Shown in pieces: positions 6,621 through 13,895 of a stretch of 13,895 nt of DNA (positions are counted from its first letter, which is position 1; each line of letters begins with the position of its first letter). The position numbers and the translations under genes were made by a program. Origin of the DNA: Roseburia sp. (GTDB lineage Bacteria > Bacillota > Clostridia > Lachnospirales > Lachnospiraceae); assembly GCA_017621905.1 (NCBI GenBank), contig JAGASC010000233.1:1-13895 (forward strand), written 5' to 3'. The notes under the pieces are model-generated. The model was not told the origin of the DNA and ran no database searches. It saw only the letters and a program-made list of their open reading frames with translations.

Positions 6621-7343
6621 TCAATACATCTTTGCAGTATTCTCAAAACGCTCTGTTGTAAGACCATGCTCTTTTGCATACTGCTTGCCCTCTGCCGCCC
6701 AGAGCATTCCGCGGCGCATCAGCTCCTGTGCATTCGGAGAATTGTCAAAAACATCATCGTGATGTCCTAATGAGGTATAGAACACTCGTCCATTTCCCCA
6801 ATATTTCGTCCATGCTACCGGCATATCCACCGGTTTGTTTGAAATGTGGTAATAATGTACCACCGGGAAACGGGTCGTCGCCAGCACTTCAATGGCCGGA
6901 TCAACGTGAAGATAGTAATGCTCACTGCAAACCTTAAAATCCGCCAGTCCTTCGGTAATCAGGCTGGAACCGTGACAGATATTTACTGTATACTCGACTC
7001 CATCTCCGCCCGGATGGCTGACCCACTGTCCTCCGGTAATAAATTGCCATTCTGTGTCCATACGGAAAGAATCACACATCCCACCGTGGCAACCTGCCAT
7101 ACCGGTACCGCTGGCAATCGCCTTTGAAAGATTTTGCACATATTGGTGCGGAATCTCCCCCATCGTCCAGCATGCTACAATCAGTGCATACTCCTTCAGC
7201 TTTTCAGCATCCGCCAGACAGTCCAGTGTGTCTGAAATCTCCACACTGTAGCCTTCTGCCTCCATCAGCCGCCCAAAACGAGCCGAAGTAAGCCGTGGTT
7301 CATGTCCATCCCAGCCTCCCTGAACAATCAATACTTTTTCCAT
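6621..7343 (-). CDS. ThuA-like domain protein (class I glutamine amidotransferase-like fold)
   Basis: The 240-residue protein consists almost entirely of one ThuA-like domain. Visible conserved blocks are 'GGWDGHEP' near the N-terminus, 'GMAGCHGGMCDSF' (81-93, in the position of the nucleophile elbow of the amidotransferase fold), 'FITGGQWVSHPGG' (101-113), 'SEHYYLHVDP' (140-149) and 'PVAWTKYWGNGRVFYTSLGHHDD' near 175-197. ThuA was named from the trehalose-utilisation locus of Sinorhizobium meliloti, where it works with the oxidoreductase ThuB in a keto-sugar route; the exact reaction of most ThuA-like proteins is unsettled. It lies between two Gfo/Idh/MocA oxidoreductase genes, 76 bases after the first and 30 bases before the second, and very likely acts on their product. 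GGAAAGG precedes the start. No signal peptide is seen, so it is cytoplasmic. Confidence 0.9.
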   Translation of the reverse strand: MEKVLIVQGGWDGHEPRLTSARFGRLMEAEGYSVEISDTLDCLADAEKLKEYALIVACWTMGEIPHQYVQNLSKAIASGTGMAGCHGGMCDSFRMDTEWQFITGGQWVSHPGGDGVEYTVNICHGSSLITEGLADFKVCSEHYYLHVDPAIEVLATTRFPVVHYYHISNKPVDMPVAWTKYWGNGRVFYTSLGHHDDVFDNSPNAQELMRRGMLWAAEGKQYAKEHGLTTERFENTAKMY

Positions 7344-7419
7344 GTCGAGTCACCTTTCCTTTCCTGTATCAATATACTTGCATTTCTATTACACCGTGCT
7401 CACCTGTGTGCCAATATGC

Positions 7420-8478
7420 TTAAATATAGCAAGTCGCAATACCGCCATGCTCCACTGCACCAAAAACCATATCAATCAGCTTCATCACACGCAAAGCCTG
7501 TTCCGGCTTTACGATCAGTTCCTCTTTCTGCTCCAGAACACCCACAATGTTGCGATAGTAATCTTCCCACTTCGTATCTACCTTGGGAAGCTCCAGCACC
7601 TGTGTGGTGTGGGCCGGACGGGGCGCCATGGTACGGGTAGGTCCTGCCGCCGTATATACAATATCATCCTCCCATTTCATCTGCTCCGCATTTTCTGCAA
7701 GCTTCACGATTTTCCCGTCACATTCCCAGTTCTCCACAACTGCGGTTCCTTCCGTACAGGATACATGCCATCTGGGGTGATTAATAAAACAATTGGTGGA
7801 AAACTCCATCAATGCAGACACACCATTTTCAAAGAGAAGCATAAGCTTTACATTATCATCTACCTCCTCCGTAAAAACAGATTCCAGATGGGCAGACACA
7901 GAAACGACCCTGGAAGGAATCATATCCAGCAGCTGATCCAGCAGATGCACTCCCCAGTCGTACAGCATACCTCCGCCATTTTCCTTATATCCACGCCACC
8001 CGTGCATGGAGCCGCGGGAGCCCTGCACGCGCGTCTCAATAAAATAAGGCTTTCCGATCACACCACTCTCCAGAATATTTTTTACAACGCGGTAATCCCT
8101 ATCCCAGCGCCGGTTCTGGTGAACCGTAAAAAGCTTTCCCTCCTCTTTGGACACTGCAATAATCTCTTCCAGCTCTGCAGCATTTAACGTGACCGGCTTT
8201 TCACACACAACGTTTTTCCCCGCTTTCAGACAGGCGATTGCATAATCCTTATGGAAATTATTCGGCACTGCAATCGTCACAAGCTCTACCGTTTCATCTG
8301 CCAGCAGTTCCTCCACGCTCTGATAAGCATGCAGTCCATTGGCACTGATTTTTTGCTGAATTTCCTGACGTATGTCATATGCCCCCTTTACACGCAGTTC
8401 GGGAACCATTTCCCGGATACTGCTGTGGTGCCATCCACCCATGCCGCCATACCCGATAATTGCCATATTATGTACCAT
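7420..8478 (-). CDS. Gfo/Idh/MocA-family NAD(P)-dependent oxidoreductase (operon gene 1)
   Basis: A 352-residue dehydrogenase with the full family signature. The N-terminal Rossmann loop is 'AIIGYGGMGGWH' (6-17), the 'EKP' motif is at 93-95 (K94 catalytic), 'NRRWDRDY' lies at 122-129, and 'GGGMLYDWGVHLLDQLL' (168-184) carries the canonical D174 and H178. It probably oxidises a hydroxyl of a sugar, polyol or glycoside with NAD(P), feeding the ThuA-like protein and second oxidoreductase encoded downstream. The start is supported by GAGGAGG eight bases before the ATG. It is the first gene of the operon and is divergent from the AraC regulator gene across a 134-base promoter region. The two oxidoreductases differ at the catalytic His (H178 here, Tyr in the other), which fits different steps rather than redundancy. 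Confidence 0.9.
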   Translation of the reverse strand: MVHNMAIIGYGGMGGWHHSSIREMVPELRVKGAYDIRQEIQQKISANGLHAYQSVEELLADETVELVTIAVPNNFHKDYAIACLKAGKNVVCEKPVTLNAAELEEIIAVSKEEGKLFTVHQNRRWDRDYRVVKNILESGVIGKPYFIETRVQGSRGSMHGWRGYKENGGGMLYDWGVHLLDQLLDMIPSRVVSVSAHLESVFTEEVDDNVKLMLLFENGVSALMEFSTNCFINHPRWHVSCTEGTAVVENWECDGKIVKLAENAEQMKWEDDIVYTAAGPTRTMAPRPAHTTQVLELPKVDTKWEDYYRNIVGVLEQKEELIVKPEQALRVMKLIDMVFGAVEHGGIATCYI

Positions 8479-8507
8479 ATCGAAATCCTCCTCAAATTTG
8501 ATTTATT

Positions 8508-8546
8508 TATTGACATTTTACTCCGATACGAGATAAAATGTCTAAT
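8508..8546. promoter_or_regulatory. Palindromic divergent promoter/operator shared by the oxidoreductase operon and AraC gene
   Basis: Bases 8512-8520 (GACATTTTA) are the exact reverse complement of 8534-8542 (TAAAATGTC), and the centre is nearly symmetric too (CTC at 8521-8523, GAG at 8530-8532). On the plus strand TTGACA (8510-8515) and TAAAAT (8534-8539) are 18 bases apart. On the minus strand TAGACA (8544-8539) and TAAAAT (8520-8515) are also 18 bases apart. Each strand's -35 box therefore abuts or overlaps the other strand's -10 box. Predicted starts are near 8546 (AraC, leader about 67 bases) and 8508 (operon, leader about 30 bases). The palindrome may also be an operator for a dimeric regulator. 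Hexamers and symmetry are seen directly; promoter activity is inferred. Confidence 0.68.
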
Positions 8547-8612
8547 AAAAAAAGAAAGAATACTACTCATTTATTGCTATGGAGACAATCCTAAAAAGAC
8601 AGGAGATTATTT

Positions 8613-9407
8613 ATGAATATTCCTTTCTACGAATATAAAACAAAACTGGTTGAATCCAGCTCCAACTGGCAGCTGGATTTTCCGCCCCATCTGCACGATT
8701 GCCCGGAGCTGGTCCGCGTACAGGGCGGAACCTTAAAGGTGCAGCTCAACACACAGGAATATCTGGTTTCTTCGGGACAGATCATTATTATATTTCCGAA
8801 CATCATTCATTCCTACCAGACCGTTGCAGGCGATGCAGACTCGAAGTTCGATCTTATCATCTGTGGCCTGGACTCCAATAACGGTTTTCCCCGCAGGCTG
8901 ATTGGATCTTCACCGACGTCTCCCGTCCAAAATCTTTCCGAACTCCACCCTGATGTGGACTATGTTTTTTCCGCCCTGGCAAGCGAGGTCAGTCAGGGAA
9001 AAAACGAACAGATTATTCATGCGTACCTTCAGATTCTCTGGCAGAGACTCCTGCCGCAGCTTGCAATCACAAATTCTGCGCAACATGCCGCATCCGATCT
9101 GACCACGAACCTGCTTATTTACATTAGAGACCACTTTTGCGAACCGCTGTCGCTGGACCTGCTTTCAAAGGAGCTTGGGGTGTGCCGTTTTTACCTCTCC
9201 CACATTTTTTCTCAGGTGCTCCACATCGGATTCTGTGATTATGTAAATGCGCTGCGCATCAACCATGCCAAAAAACTGTTGCAAGGCACCCAGGACAATA
9301 TCCTTGATATTGCAATCCAGTGCGGCTTTCAAAGCCAGCAGACCTTTAACCGCGTTTTTAAAGAGCTGTGCGGTGTGACCCCCTCGGCTTACCGGAACCG
9401 GGATTAA
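8613..9407 (+). CDS. AraC-family regulator with N-terminal cupin sensor domain
   Basis: The 264-residue protein has a cupin-like sugar-binding domain (about 15-95) with 'HLHDCPE' (H26, H28, E32) and H66 in 'NIIHSYQTV'. A C-terminal AraC DNA-binding domain (about 164-264) has the first HTH around 'LSLDLLSKELGVCRFYLSHIFS', the second around 'ILDIAIQCGFQSQQTFNRVFK', and the signature ending 'CGVTPSAYR'. Length and layout are those of cytoplasmic sugar-responsive AraC regulators. AGGAGA lies six bases before the ATG. It is divergent from the oxidoreductase/ThuA operon and very probably its local regulator, and likely autoregulatory since both units share one promoter palindrome. The effector is unknown; a sugar or keto-sugar tied to the operon is the natural guess. 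Confidence 0.92.
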   Translation: MNIPFYEYKTKLVESSSNWQLDFPPHLHDCPELVRVQGGTLKVQLNTQEYLVSSGQIIIIFPNIIHSYQTVAGDADSKFDLIICGLDSNNGFPRRLIGSSPTSPVQNLSELHPDVDYVFSALASEVSQGKNEQIIHAYLQILWQRLLPQLAITNSAQHAASDLTTNLLIYIRDHFCEPLSLDLLSKELGVCRFYLSHIFSQVLHIGFCDYVNALRINHAKKLLQGTQDNILDIAIQCGFQSQQTFNRVFKELCGVTPSAYRNRD

Positions 9408-9442
9408 AAATCGCCTCCGCAAATTATCTTATAAATTCATCC

Positions 9443-9471
9443 TTTCCATAATATTCGTAATAGGATATAAT
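9443..9471 (+). promoter_or_regulatory. Sigma-A promoter of mutS2
   Basis: TTTCCA (9443-9448; four of six consensus bases) and a perfect TATAAT (9466-9471) are 17 bases apart, giving a predicted start near 9478 and a leader of about 70 bases to the mutS2 ATG. No terminator is seen between the AraC stop codon (9407) and this promoter. Confidence 0.65.
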
Positions 9472-9549
9472 AAATATACTGGTAAAGAAACAAACATCTG
9501 ACACGAAGCGAAAAAACGCAATTTAGCACTCCCACGAGGAAATAAAACC

Positions 9550-11961
9550 ATGAACGAAAAAGCATTAAAAACTCTCGAATATAATAAAATTATAGAACAA
9601 TTATCCGGATATGCCGCCAGTGAGGAGGCCAAGCGCCGCTGCCTGGCCCTGCGCCCGCTTACGGACAAAGCCCTCATCGAGCAGCTGCAGCAGCAGACCG
9701 GAGATGCCATGACCCGCATTTTTCAGTGCGGCAGTCTGTCTTTTTCCGGTATCAGCAACATTAACGACTCCTTAAAACGTCTGGAAATCGGCGGTTCCTT
9801 AAGCACCACCGAGCTGTTGCGCGTCTGCTCCCTCCTAGAAGCTGCCAAACGCGCCAAAGCCTTCGCCCGTTCCAGACAGGAACGCCGCGGTGTAAATTCC
9901 GATGAAGCGGAGGACACAGAGGATTCCCTCTCTCCCCTCTTTGCCCAGATTGAGCCCCTGACACCGCTGTGTGATGAAATCCGCCGCTGCATCCTCTCTG
10001 AGGACGAAATCGCCGACGATGCCAGCACCACACTGCGCTCCATCCGCCGCTTACTGCGGGGCATGACGGACAAAATCCGGGCACAGATGAACTCCATGAT
10101 CAATAACACCACTACCCGCAGCTACCTTCAGGATGCTGTCATTACCATGCGGGACGGACGGTACTGTCTTCCGGTAAAAGCAGAGGCGAAATCCCAGGTG
10201 CCGGGTATGATTCACGACCAGTCCTCCTCCGGCTCCACTCTTTTTATCGAACCCATGGCAGTGGTCAACTTAAACAACGAATATAAAGAACTTTTATTGA
10301 AAGAACAGGATGAAATCGAAGTCATACTTGCCAATTTAAGCAATCTGACTGCCGGTTTTTCCCCCCAGCTCCTCACCGACTATCAGGTGCTGTGTGAGTT
10401 GGATTTTATCTTTGCAAAGGCCGCTTATGGCATTACCTACAGCGGTGTGGCCCCCCTGTTCAACGAGGATGGACATATTTATATTCGCAAAGGCCGACAT
10501 CCTCTTTTGGATAAAAAGAAGGTAGTTCCCATTGATGTTCGTCTTGGCAAGGATTTCAATCTGTTAATCGTCACCGGTCCTAACACCGGCGGCAAGACGG
10601 TTTCCTTAAAAACCGTAGGACTTTTGACACTGATGGGCCAGGCCGGACTTCATATTCCGGCTTCCGAGCGCTCTGAGCTTGGCATATTTGAGGAGGTTTT
10701 CGCGGATATTGGGGACGAACAGAGTATTGAACAGTCATTAAGTACCTTTTCCTCCCACATGACCAACATCATCCGGATTTTAGAGCAGGTGAACGACCGC
10801 TCTTTAGTGCTTTTTGACGAGCTTTGTGCAGGAACAGACCCCACGGAGGGCGCAGCGCTGGCCATTTCCATCCTGTCCAAACTGCACTGCTACGGCGCAA
10901 GGGTCATGGCCACCACCCACTACAGTGAGCTGAAGGTCTTCGCCCTCTCCACCCCCGGCGTAGAAAATGCCTGCTGTGAGTTCAACGTAGAAACCTTAAG
11001 CCCCACCTACCGGCTTTTAATCGGAATCCCCGGCAAGAGCAACGCCTTCGCCATCTCCGAAAAGCTGGGCTTAGGCAAGGATTTAATTGAAGACGCAAAG
11101 GGCCGCATCAGCGAGAGCGATGAAAACTTTGAAGATCTTTTGTCCGACCTGGAAAAGAGCCGTCTGACCATCGAAAAAGAGCAGCTGGAAATCAACCGGT
11201 ACAAGGAAGAAGTCCGCTCTCTCAAAGAAAAACTGGAGCAAAAACAGGAGCGTCTGGACCAGAGCCGCGATAAAGTGCTCCGGGAAGCCAACGAGCAGGC
11301 CTACAATATCATCAAAGAGGCAAAGGATCTGGCCGATGAGACCATCCGCAATTTCAACAAATACGGAAAATCCGGCGCCCCCATCAGCGAAATGGAGAAA
11401 GAACGGGCAAAGCTTCGTGATAAAATGAACAACGCCCAGAAAAAAATATCTGAACAGAACAAAAATGCCGCACCGAACCACAAGGCACCGAAAAATTTGC
11501 GCATCGGTGACAGTGTAAAGGTTCTCAGCATGAATCTGAAGGGAACCGTCCACTCACTGCCAAACGCAAAAGGTGATCTCTATGTTCAGATGGGGATTCT
11601 AAACTCTCTGGTCAATATCAATGATTTGATCCTGTTGGAAGAAGACACTTCACCTGGCAGCAAAAAATACAACCGAACCGGCGCAGGCAAAATCAAGATG
11701 AGCAAATCCGCATCTGTCTCCATCGAGATCAACCTGATTGGCAAGACAACAGATGAGGCCATTGCCCTTTTGGACAAATACCTGGACGACGCCTACCTGG
11801 CCCACCTTCCCTCTGTGCGCATCGTACACGGAAAAGGCACCGGCGCGTTGCGGAATGCAGTTCATTCTCATCTAAAGCGTTTAAAATACGTCAAATCCTT
11901 CCACTTAGGCGAATTCGGAGAAGGCGATGCCGGCGTTACTATTGCAGAATTTAAAGAATAG
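9550..11961 (+). CDS. mutS2: MutS2 ATPase with C-terminal Smr nuclease domain
   Basis: At 803 residues the protein matches the family (about 780-800). It lacks the mismatch-reading N-terminal domain of MutS and begins with the core/lever region. The ATPase domain has Walker A 'GPNTGGKT' (343-350) and Walker B/signature 'LVLFDELCAGTDPTEGAAL' near 420. A long charged coiled coil follows (about 515-630), then a KOW-like linker ('GDSVKVLSMNLKGTVHSLP') and the Smr domain (about 722-803) with 'HGKGTGALR' from H760. The first Smr motif, usually LDLRG, reads 'INLIG'; I recall similar wording in Lachnospiraceae homologues, so nuclease activity is not excluded. MutS2 proteins suppress recombination in some bacteria, and in B. 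subtilis MutS2 acts on collided ribosomes; which role applies here is not readable. The start has GAGGAAA upstream. It has its own promoter, and no terminator is visible before the response-regulator gene 109 bases downstream. Confidence 0.95.
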   Translation: MNEKALKTLEYNKIIEQLSGYAASEEAKRRCLALRPLTDKALIEQLQQQTGDAMTRIFQCGSLSFSGISNINDSLKRLEIGGSLSTTELLRVCSLLEAAKRAKAFARSRQERRGVNSDEAEDTEDSLSPLFAQIEPLTPLCDEIRRCILSEDEIADDASTTLRSIRRLLRGMTDKIRAQMNSMINNTTTRSYLQDAVITMRDGRYCLPVKAEAKSQVPGMIHDQSSSGSTLFIEPMAVVNLNNEYKELLLKEQDEIEVILANLSNLTAGFSPQLLTDYQVLCELDFIFAKAAYGITYSGVAPLFNEDGHIYIRKGRHPLLDKKKVVPIDVRLGKDFNLLIVTGPNTGGKTVSLKTVGLLTLMGQAGLHIPASERSELGIFEEVFADIGDEQSIEQSLSTFSSHMTNIIRILEQVNDRSLVLFDELCAGTDPTEGAALAISILSKLHCYGARVMATTHYSELKVFALSTPGVENACCEFNVETLSPTYRLLIGIPGKSNAFAISEKLGLGKDLIEDAKGRISESDENFEDLLSDLEKSRLTIEKEQLEINRYKEEVRSLKEKLEQKQERLDQSRDKVLREANEQAYNIIKEAKDLADETIRNFNKYGKSGAPISEMEKERAKLRDKMNNAQKKISEQNKNAAPNHKAPKNLRIGDSVKVLSMNLKGTVHSLPNAKGDLYVQMGILNSLVNINDLILLEEDTSPGSKKYNRTGAGKIKMSKSASVSIEINLIGKTTDEAIALLDKYLDDAYLAHLPSVRIVHGKGTGALRNAVHSHLKRLKYVKSFHLGEFGEGDAGVTIAEFKE

Positions 11962-12035
11962 ATGAATTTATTCGTTTTTAAAGAAACACAGATTTTAAAG
12001 AATTGCAGGCTTTTATAAAACTGCAGCTTTTTATA
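11950..12035 (+). repeat. Short direct repeats in the mutS2-response regulator gap
   Basis: TTTAAAGAA occurs three times, at 11950-11958 (inside the mutS2 end), 11977-11985 and 11994-12002. ATTGCAG occurs at 11941-11947 and 12002-12008. A 15-base segment at 12003-12017 recurs at 12021-12035 with three differences, a pitch of 18 bases. The gap is very AT-rich. The repeats might be binding sites for the downstream OmpR-type regulator, whose family binds direct repeats, but AT-richness alone makes such matches more likely. I found no convincing -35/-10 pair here. Confidence 0.35.
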
Positions 12036-12070
12036 GATGAACAGATTATATAGAACAGGAGAAGATTTAT

Positions 12071-12775
12071 ATGGCCGTAAAACAAAAAATTTTAATTGTC
12101 GATGACGACAACAACATCGCAGAACTGATTTCCCTCTATTTAACAAAGGAATGCTTTGACACTAAGATTGTCAACGATGGGGAGGAGGCTCTGAGTGCCT
12201 TCGAACAGTATAATCCGAATTTGATCCTTCTGGATCTGATGCTGCCGGGAATCGACGGCTATCAGGTCTGCAGAGAGGTTCGTGCCAAAGCAAACGTTCC
12301 GATTATCATGCTCTCCGCCAAAGGTGAAATTTTTGACAAAGTACTTGGCCTGGAGCTCGGTGCAGACGACTATATCATGAAGCCCTTTGATTCCAAGGAG
12401 CTTGTAGCCCGCGTAAAAGCCGTTTTGCGGCGCTATCAGCCGGTCAAGGCAGAAGAACCCACCCCGGAGCTAAAATGCGTCAAATACCAGGATCTGGTGG
12501 TCAATCTGTCCAACTATTCCGTGGTATATCGCGGGCAGGACGTGGACATGCCGCCAAAGGAACTGGAACTTTTATATTTCCTGGCCTCCTCTCCCAACCA
12601 GGTATTTACCAGAGAGCAGCTTTTAGATCACATCTGGGGTTATGAATACATCGGTGACACGCGGACCGTAGATGTCCACGTCAAACGTCTCCGGGAAAAA
12701 ATCAAAGACCATGCCAACTGGAGTCTGGCGACCGTATGGGGCATTGGTTACAAATTTGAGGTCAAAAATATATGA
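12071..12775 (+). CDS. OmpR/PhoB-family response regulator
   Basis: The 234-residue protein has a receiver domain (about 5-120) with acidic residues D11-D12, phosphoacceptor D55 in 'LILLDLMLPGIDGYQV', S82 and K104 in 'YIMKPFD'. A winged-helix DNA-binding domain (about 137-230) follows, with 'PPKELELLYFLASSPNQVFTREQLLDHIWG' as fold core and 'RTVDVHVKRLREKI' as recognition helix region. AGGAGA lies eight bases before the ATG. Its stop codon overlaps the start of the histidine kinase gene (ATGA), so the two are translationally coupled and form one two-component system. All key phosphorylation residues are present. The stimulus and targets cannot be inferred, so I give no gene symbol. Confidence 0.95.
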   Translation: MAVKQKILIVDDDNNIAELISLYLTKECFDTKIVNDGEEALSAFEQYNPNLILLDLMLPGIDGYQVCREVRAKANVPIIMLSAKGEIFDKVLGLELGADDYIMKPFDSKELVARVKAVLRRYQPVKAEEPTPELKCVKYQDLVVNLSNYSVVYRGQDVDMPPKELELLYFLASSPNQVFTREQLLDHIWGYEYIGDTRTVDVHVKRLREKIKDHANWSLATVWGIGYKFEVKNI

Positions 12776-13895
12776 AACGGACACTTTTTCCAAAACTTTT
12801 GACCGGTTATCTGATTTACGGTGTGATAGGTTTTCTGATTATTTCAACCTTTACCTATAATCTCACTTATCGCTTTTTGGAAAAACGTGAGGCATCCAAC
12901 CTCTACCGGGAAGCTTCCCTGATTTCCTCCAGCTATGCGGCAAATTATTTTACGCATACCACCACTTTAGAGGAAATCCAGACGATACTTACCAGCTTAA
13001 GTTCCTATCTTTCCAGTGAAATCTGGATTGTAGACCCCAAGGGCAAAATCATTTTAGACACCTCAGACCCTTCCTTGTCTGAGGACCAGCCCTCGATTCC
13101 CGGATTTAATGTGACGAATTTCGGAAACCAATATTATCAGATCGGTAATTTTTATGACTGTTTTTCCAGCGATACGCTAAGCGTGTATTCACCCATAACG
13201 GTCAGCTACAAAGTACGCGGCTATGTTTTCATACATAAACCTATGAGCAATGTTGTCACCTATGCCAATGGCCTGACTGCCATCGCATATCAGACCTTTG
13301 CGCTGCTCCTTGCCGCCGCACTTCTCGTCCTCGGGTTGTTTATTTATTTTGTTTACATACCGATCCGCAAAATTACCAAGGGTGCAAAAGCTTACGCTAC
13401 CGGCAATTTAGATGCGAAAATTGATGTCCATTCCAACGATGAAATCGGCTACCTGGCCGCCTCGATGAATTACATGGCAAATGAGCTGAATACCCTTGAG
13501 GATGACCAGAAAAAATTTGTTTCCAACGTCTCCCACGATTTTCGCTCTCCGCTGACCTCCATCAAAGGCTATGTGGAAGCCATGCTTGACGGCACCATTC
13601 CCGTGGAAATGCAGGAGAAATATTTAAACATCATCCTTTTTGAGACAGAGCGCCTGAACAAACTGACCAAAAGTCTTTTAGAGCTCAACAAATACGGCTC
13701 CCACGGCATTATGCTGGATATTTCGCGCTTTGACATCAACTATACCATCCGCATGACTGTCCAGACCTTTGAAGGTATCTGCAAACCAAAGCACATTTCC
13801 TTCAATCTGATCCTGACAGGGGACAAGCTTTTTGTATCTGCAGATATGAGCAAAATCCAGCAAGTGTTATACAACCTGATTGACAATGCAATCAA
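12772..13895 (+). CDS. Sensor histidine kinase, 3' end outside window
   Basis: The gene starts with ATG at 12772 inside the response-regulator stop codon (ATGA overlap) and is open to the window end (374 complete codons). Layout: membrane segment 1 (about 8-30, 'LLTGYLIYGVIGFLIISTF'); an extracellular sensor of about 130 residues, with a PAS/Cache-like stretch 'IWIVDPKGKIILDTSD'; membrane segment 2 (about 175-195, 'FALLLAAALLVLGLFIYFV'); a HAMP linker (about 196-248, 'IRKITKGAKAYATGNLDAKI'); and the dimerisation/phosphoacceptor helix with H255 in 'FVSNVSHDFRSPLTSIKGYVEAML'. The catalytic ATPase domain begins near 335; its N-box 'NLIDNAI' (N372) is cut by the window end. The G1 and G2 boxes lie outside. 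Typical EnvZ/PhoR-like kinase pairing with the upstream regulator. Confidence 0.94.
   Translation, partial: MKRTLFPKLLTGYLIYGVIGFLIISTFTYNLTYRFLEKREASNLYREASLISSSYAANYFTHTTTLEEIQTILTSLSSYLSSEIWIVDPKGKIILDTSDPSLSEDQPSIPGFNVTNFGNQYYQIGNFYDCFSSDTLSVYSPITVSYKVRGYVFIHKPMSNVVTYANGLTAIAYQTFALLLAAALLVLGLFIYFVYIPIRKITKGAKAYATGNLDAKIDVHSNDEIGYLAASMNYMANELNTLEDDQKKFVSNVSHDFRSPLTSIKGYVEAMLDGTIPVEMQEKYLNIILFETERLNKLTKSLLELNKYGSHGIMLDISRFDINYTIRMTVQTFEGICKPKHISFNLILTGDKLFVSADMSKIQQVLYNLIDNAI

Noticed and set aside
7342..8187. 281-codon plus-strand open frame opposite the first oxidoreductase gene
   Set aside because: Antisense shadow of a clear Gfo/Idh/MocA gene; its composition (rich in His, Cys and Ile) is typical of a reversed coding strand.
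8579..8638. Short upstream frame (19 codons) overlapping the start of the cupin-AraC gene
   Set aside because: Its ATG has no ribosome binding site, and the downstream AraC start has a strong one; a leader-peptide role is unsupported.
9507..9524. Small GCG/CGC stem in the mutS2 leader
   Set aside because: Only three pairs around a poly-A loop; too weak to call a regulatory structure.
11083..11553. 156-codon minus-strand frame with Phe/Leu-rich, membrane-like sequence
   Set aside because: It is the reverse complement of the Lys/Glu-rich coiled coil of MutS2, which always reads as Phe/Leu-rich; not a membrane protein gene.
12003..12036. Possible promoter for the response regulator (TTGCAG with TTATAG)
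   Set aside because: The spacing is about 22 bases, too long for sigma-A; no other pair with acceptable spacing was found.
1..13895. CRISPR array, tRNA/rRNA, insertion sequence, prophage or defence genes
   Set aside because: No regularly spaced repeats, cloverleaf, transposase, integrase or defence motif was seen; all large frames are assigned to metabolic, regulatory or housekeeping families.

Overview
The window looks like a chromosomal segment of a Clostridia member, most likely Lachnospiraceae. This is inferred from the protein families and their sequence style (YhaM, MutS2 with an INLIG-type Smr domain, RlmD with an FeS cluster, sensor-type AraC proteins), mid-range GC, strong AGGAGG-type ribosome binding sites and sigma-A promoters. 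No database search was possible. Coding density is high, no gap between genes exceeds about 200 bases, and I see no RNA genes, CRISPR array, insertion sequence or prophage signs.

Layout. (1) 1-1088, plus strand: C-terminal part of an AraC-type regulator that enters from outside the window. (2) 1251-5282, minus strand: housekeeping genes in the order HtrA-like membrane protein, YhaM-type exoribonuclease, RlmD-type 23S rRNA methyltransferase. Hairpins lie in the gaps, and a good promoter lies in front of the HtrA-like gene. (3) 5484-9407: a small sugar or glycoside cluster. A minus-strand operon encodes a Gfo/Idh/MocA oxidoreductase, a ThuA-like protein and a second Gfo/Idh/MocA oxidoreductase, closed by a strong terminator. 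A divergent plus-strand AraC regulator with a cupin sensor domain shares its promoter region. (4) 9550-13895, plus strand: mutS2, then an OmpR-family response regulator overlapping by 4 bases a sensor histidine kinase that runs off the window.

How the genes work together. In region 3 the regulator probably senses a carbohydrate or derivative and controls the oxidoreductase/ThuA operon. The pair of oxidoreductases with ThuA suggests oxidation of a sugar or glycoside to a keto intermediate, processing, and re-reduction; the substrate cannot be read from sequence. The two transcription units appear to start from one 31-bp palindrome that carries a promoter on each strand. In region 4 the response regulator and kinase form a complete two-component pair.

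Most noteworthy: the palindromic face-to-face promoter at about 8508-8546; the HtrA-like protein, whose catalytic His and Asp positions are replaced by Lys and Gly and whose GNSGG motif is degenerate, so it is probably a pseudoprotease; and the compact oxidoreductase/ThuA cluster without transporter, kinase or hydrolase. I did not find a clearly new defence or mobile system here.
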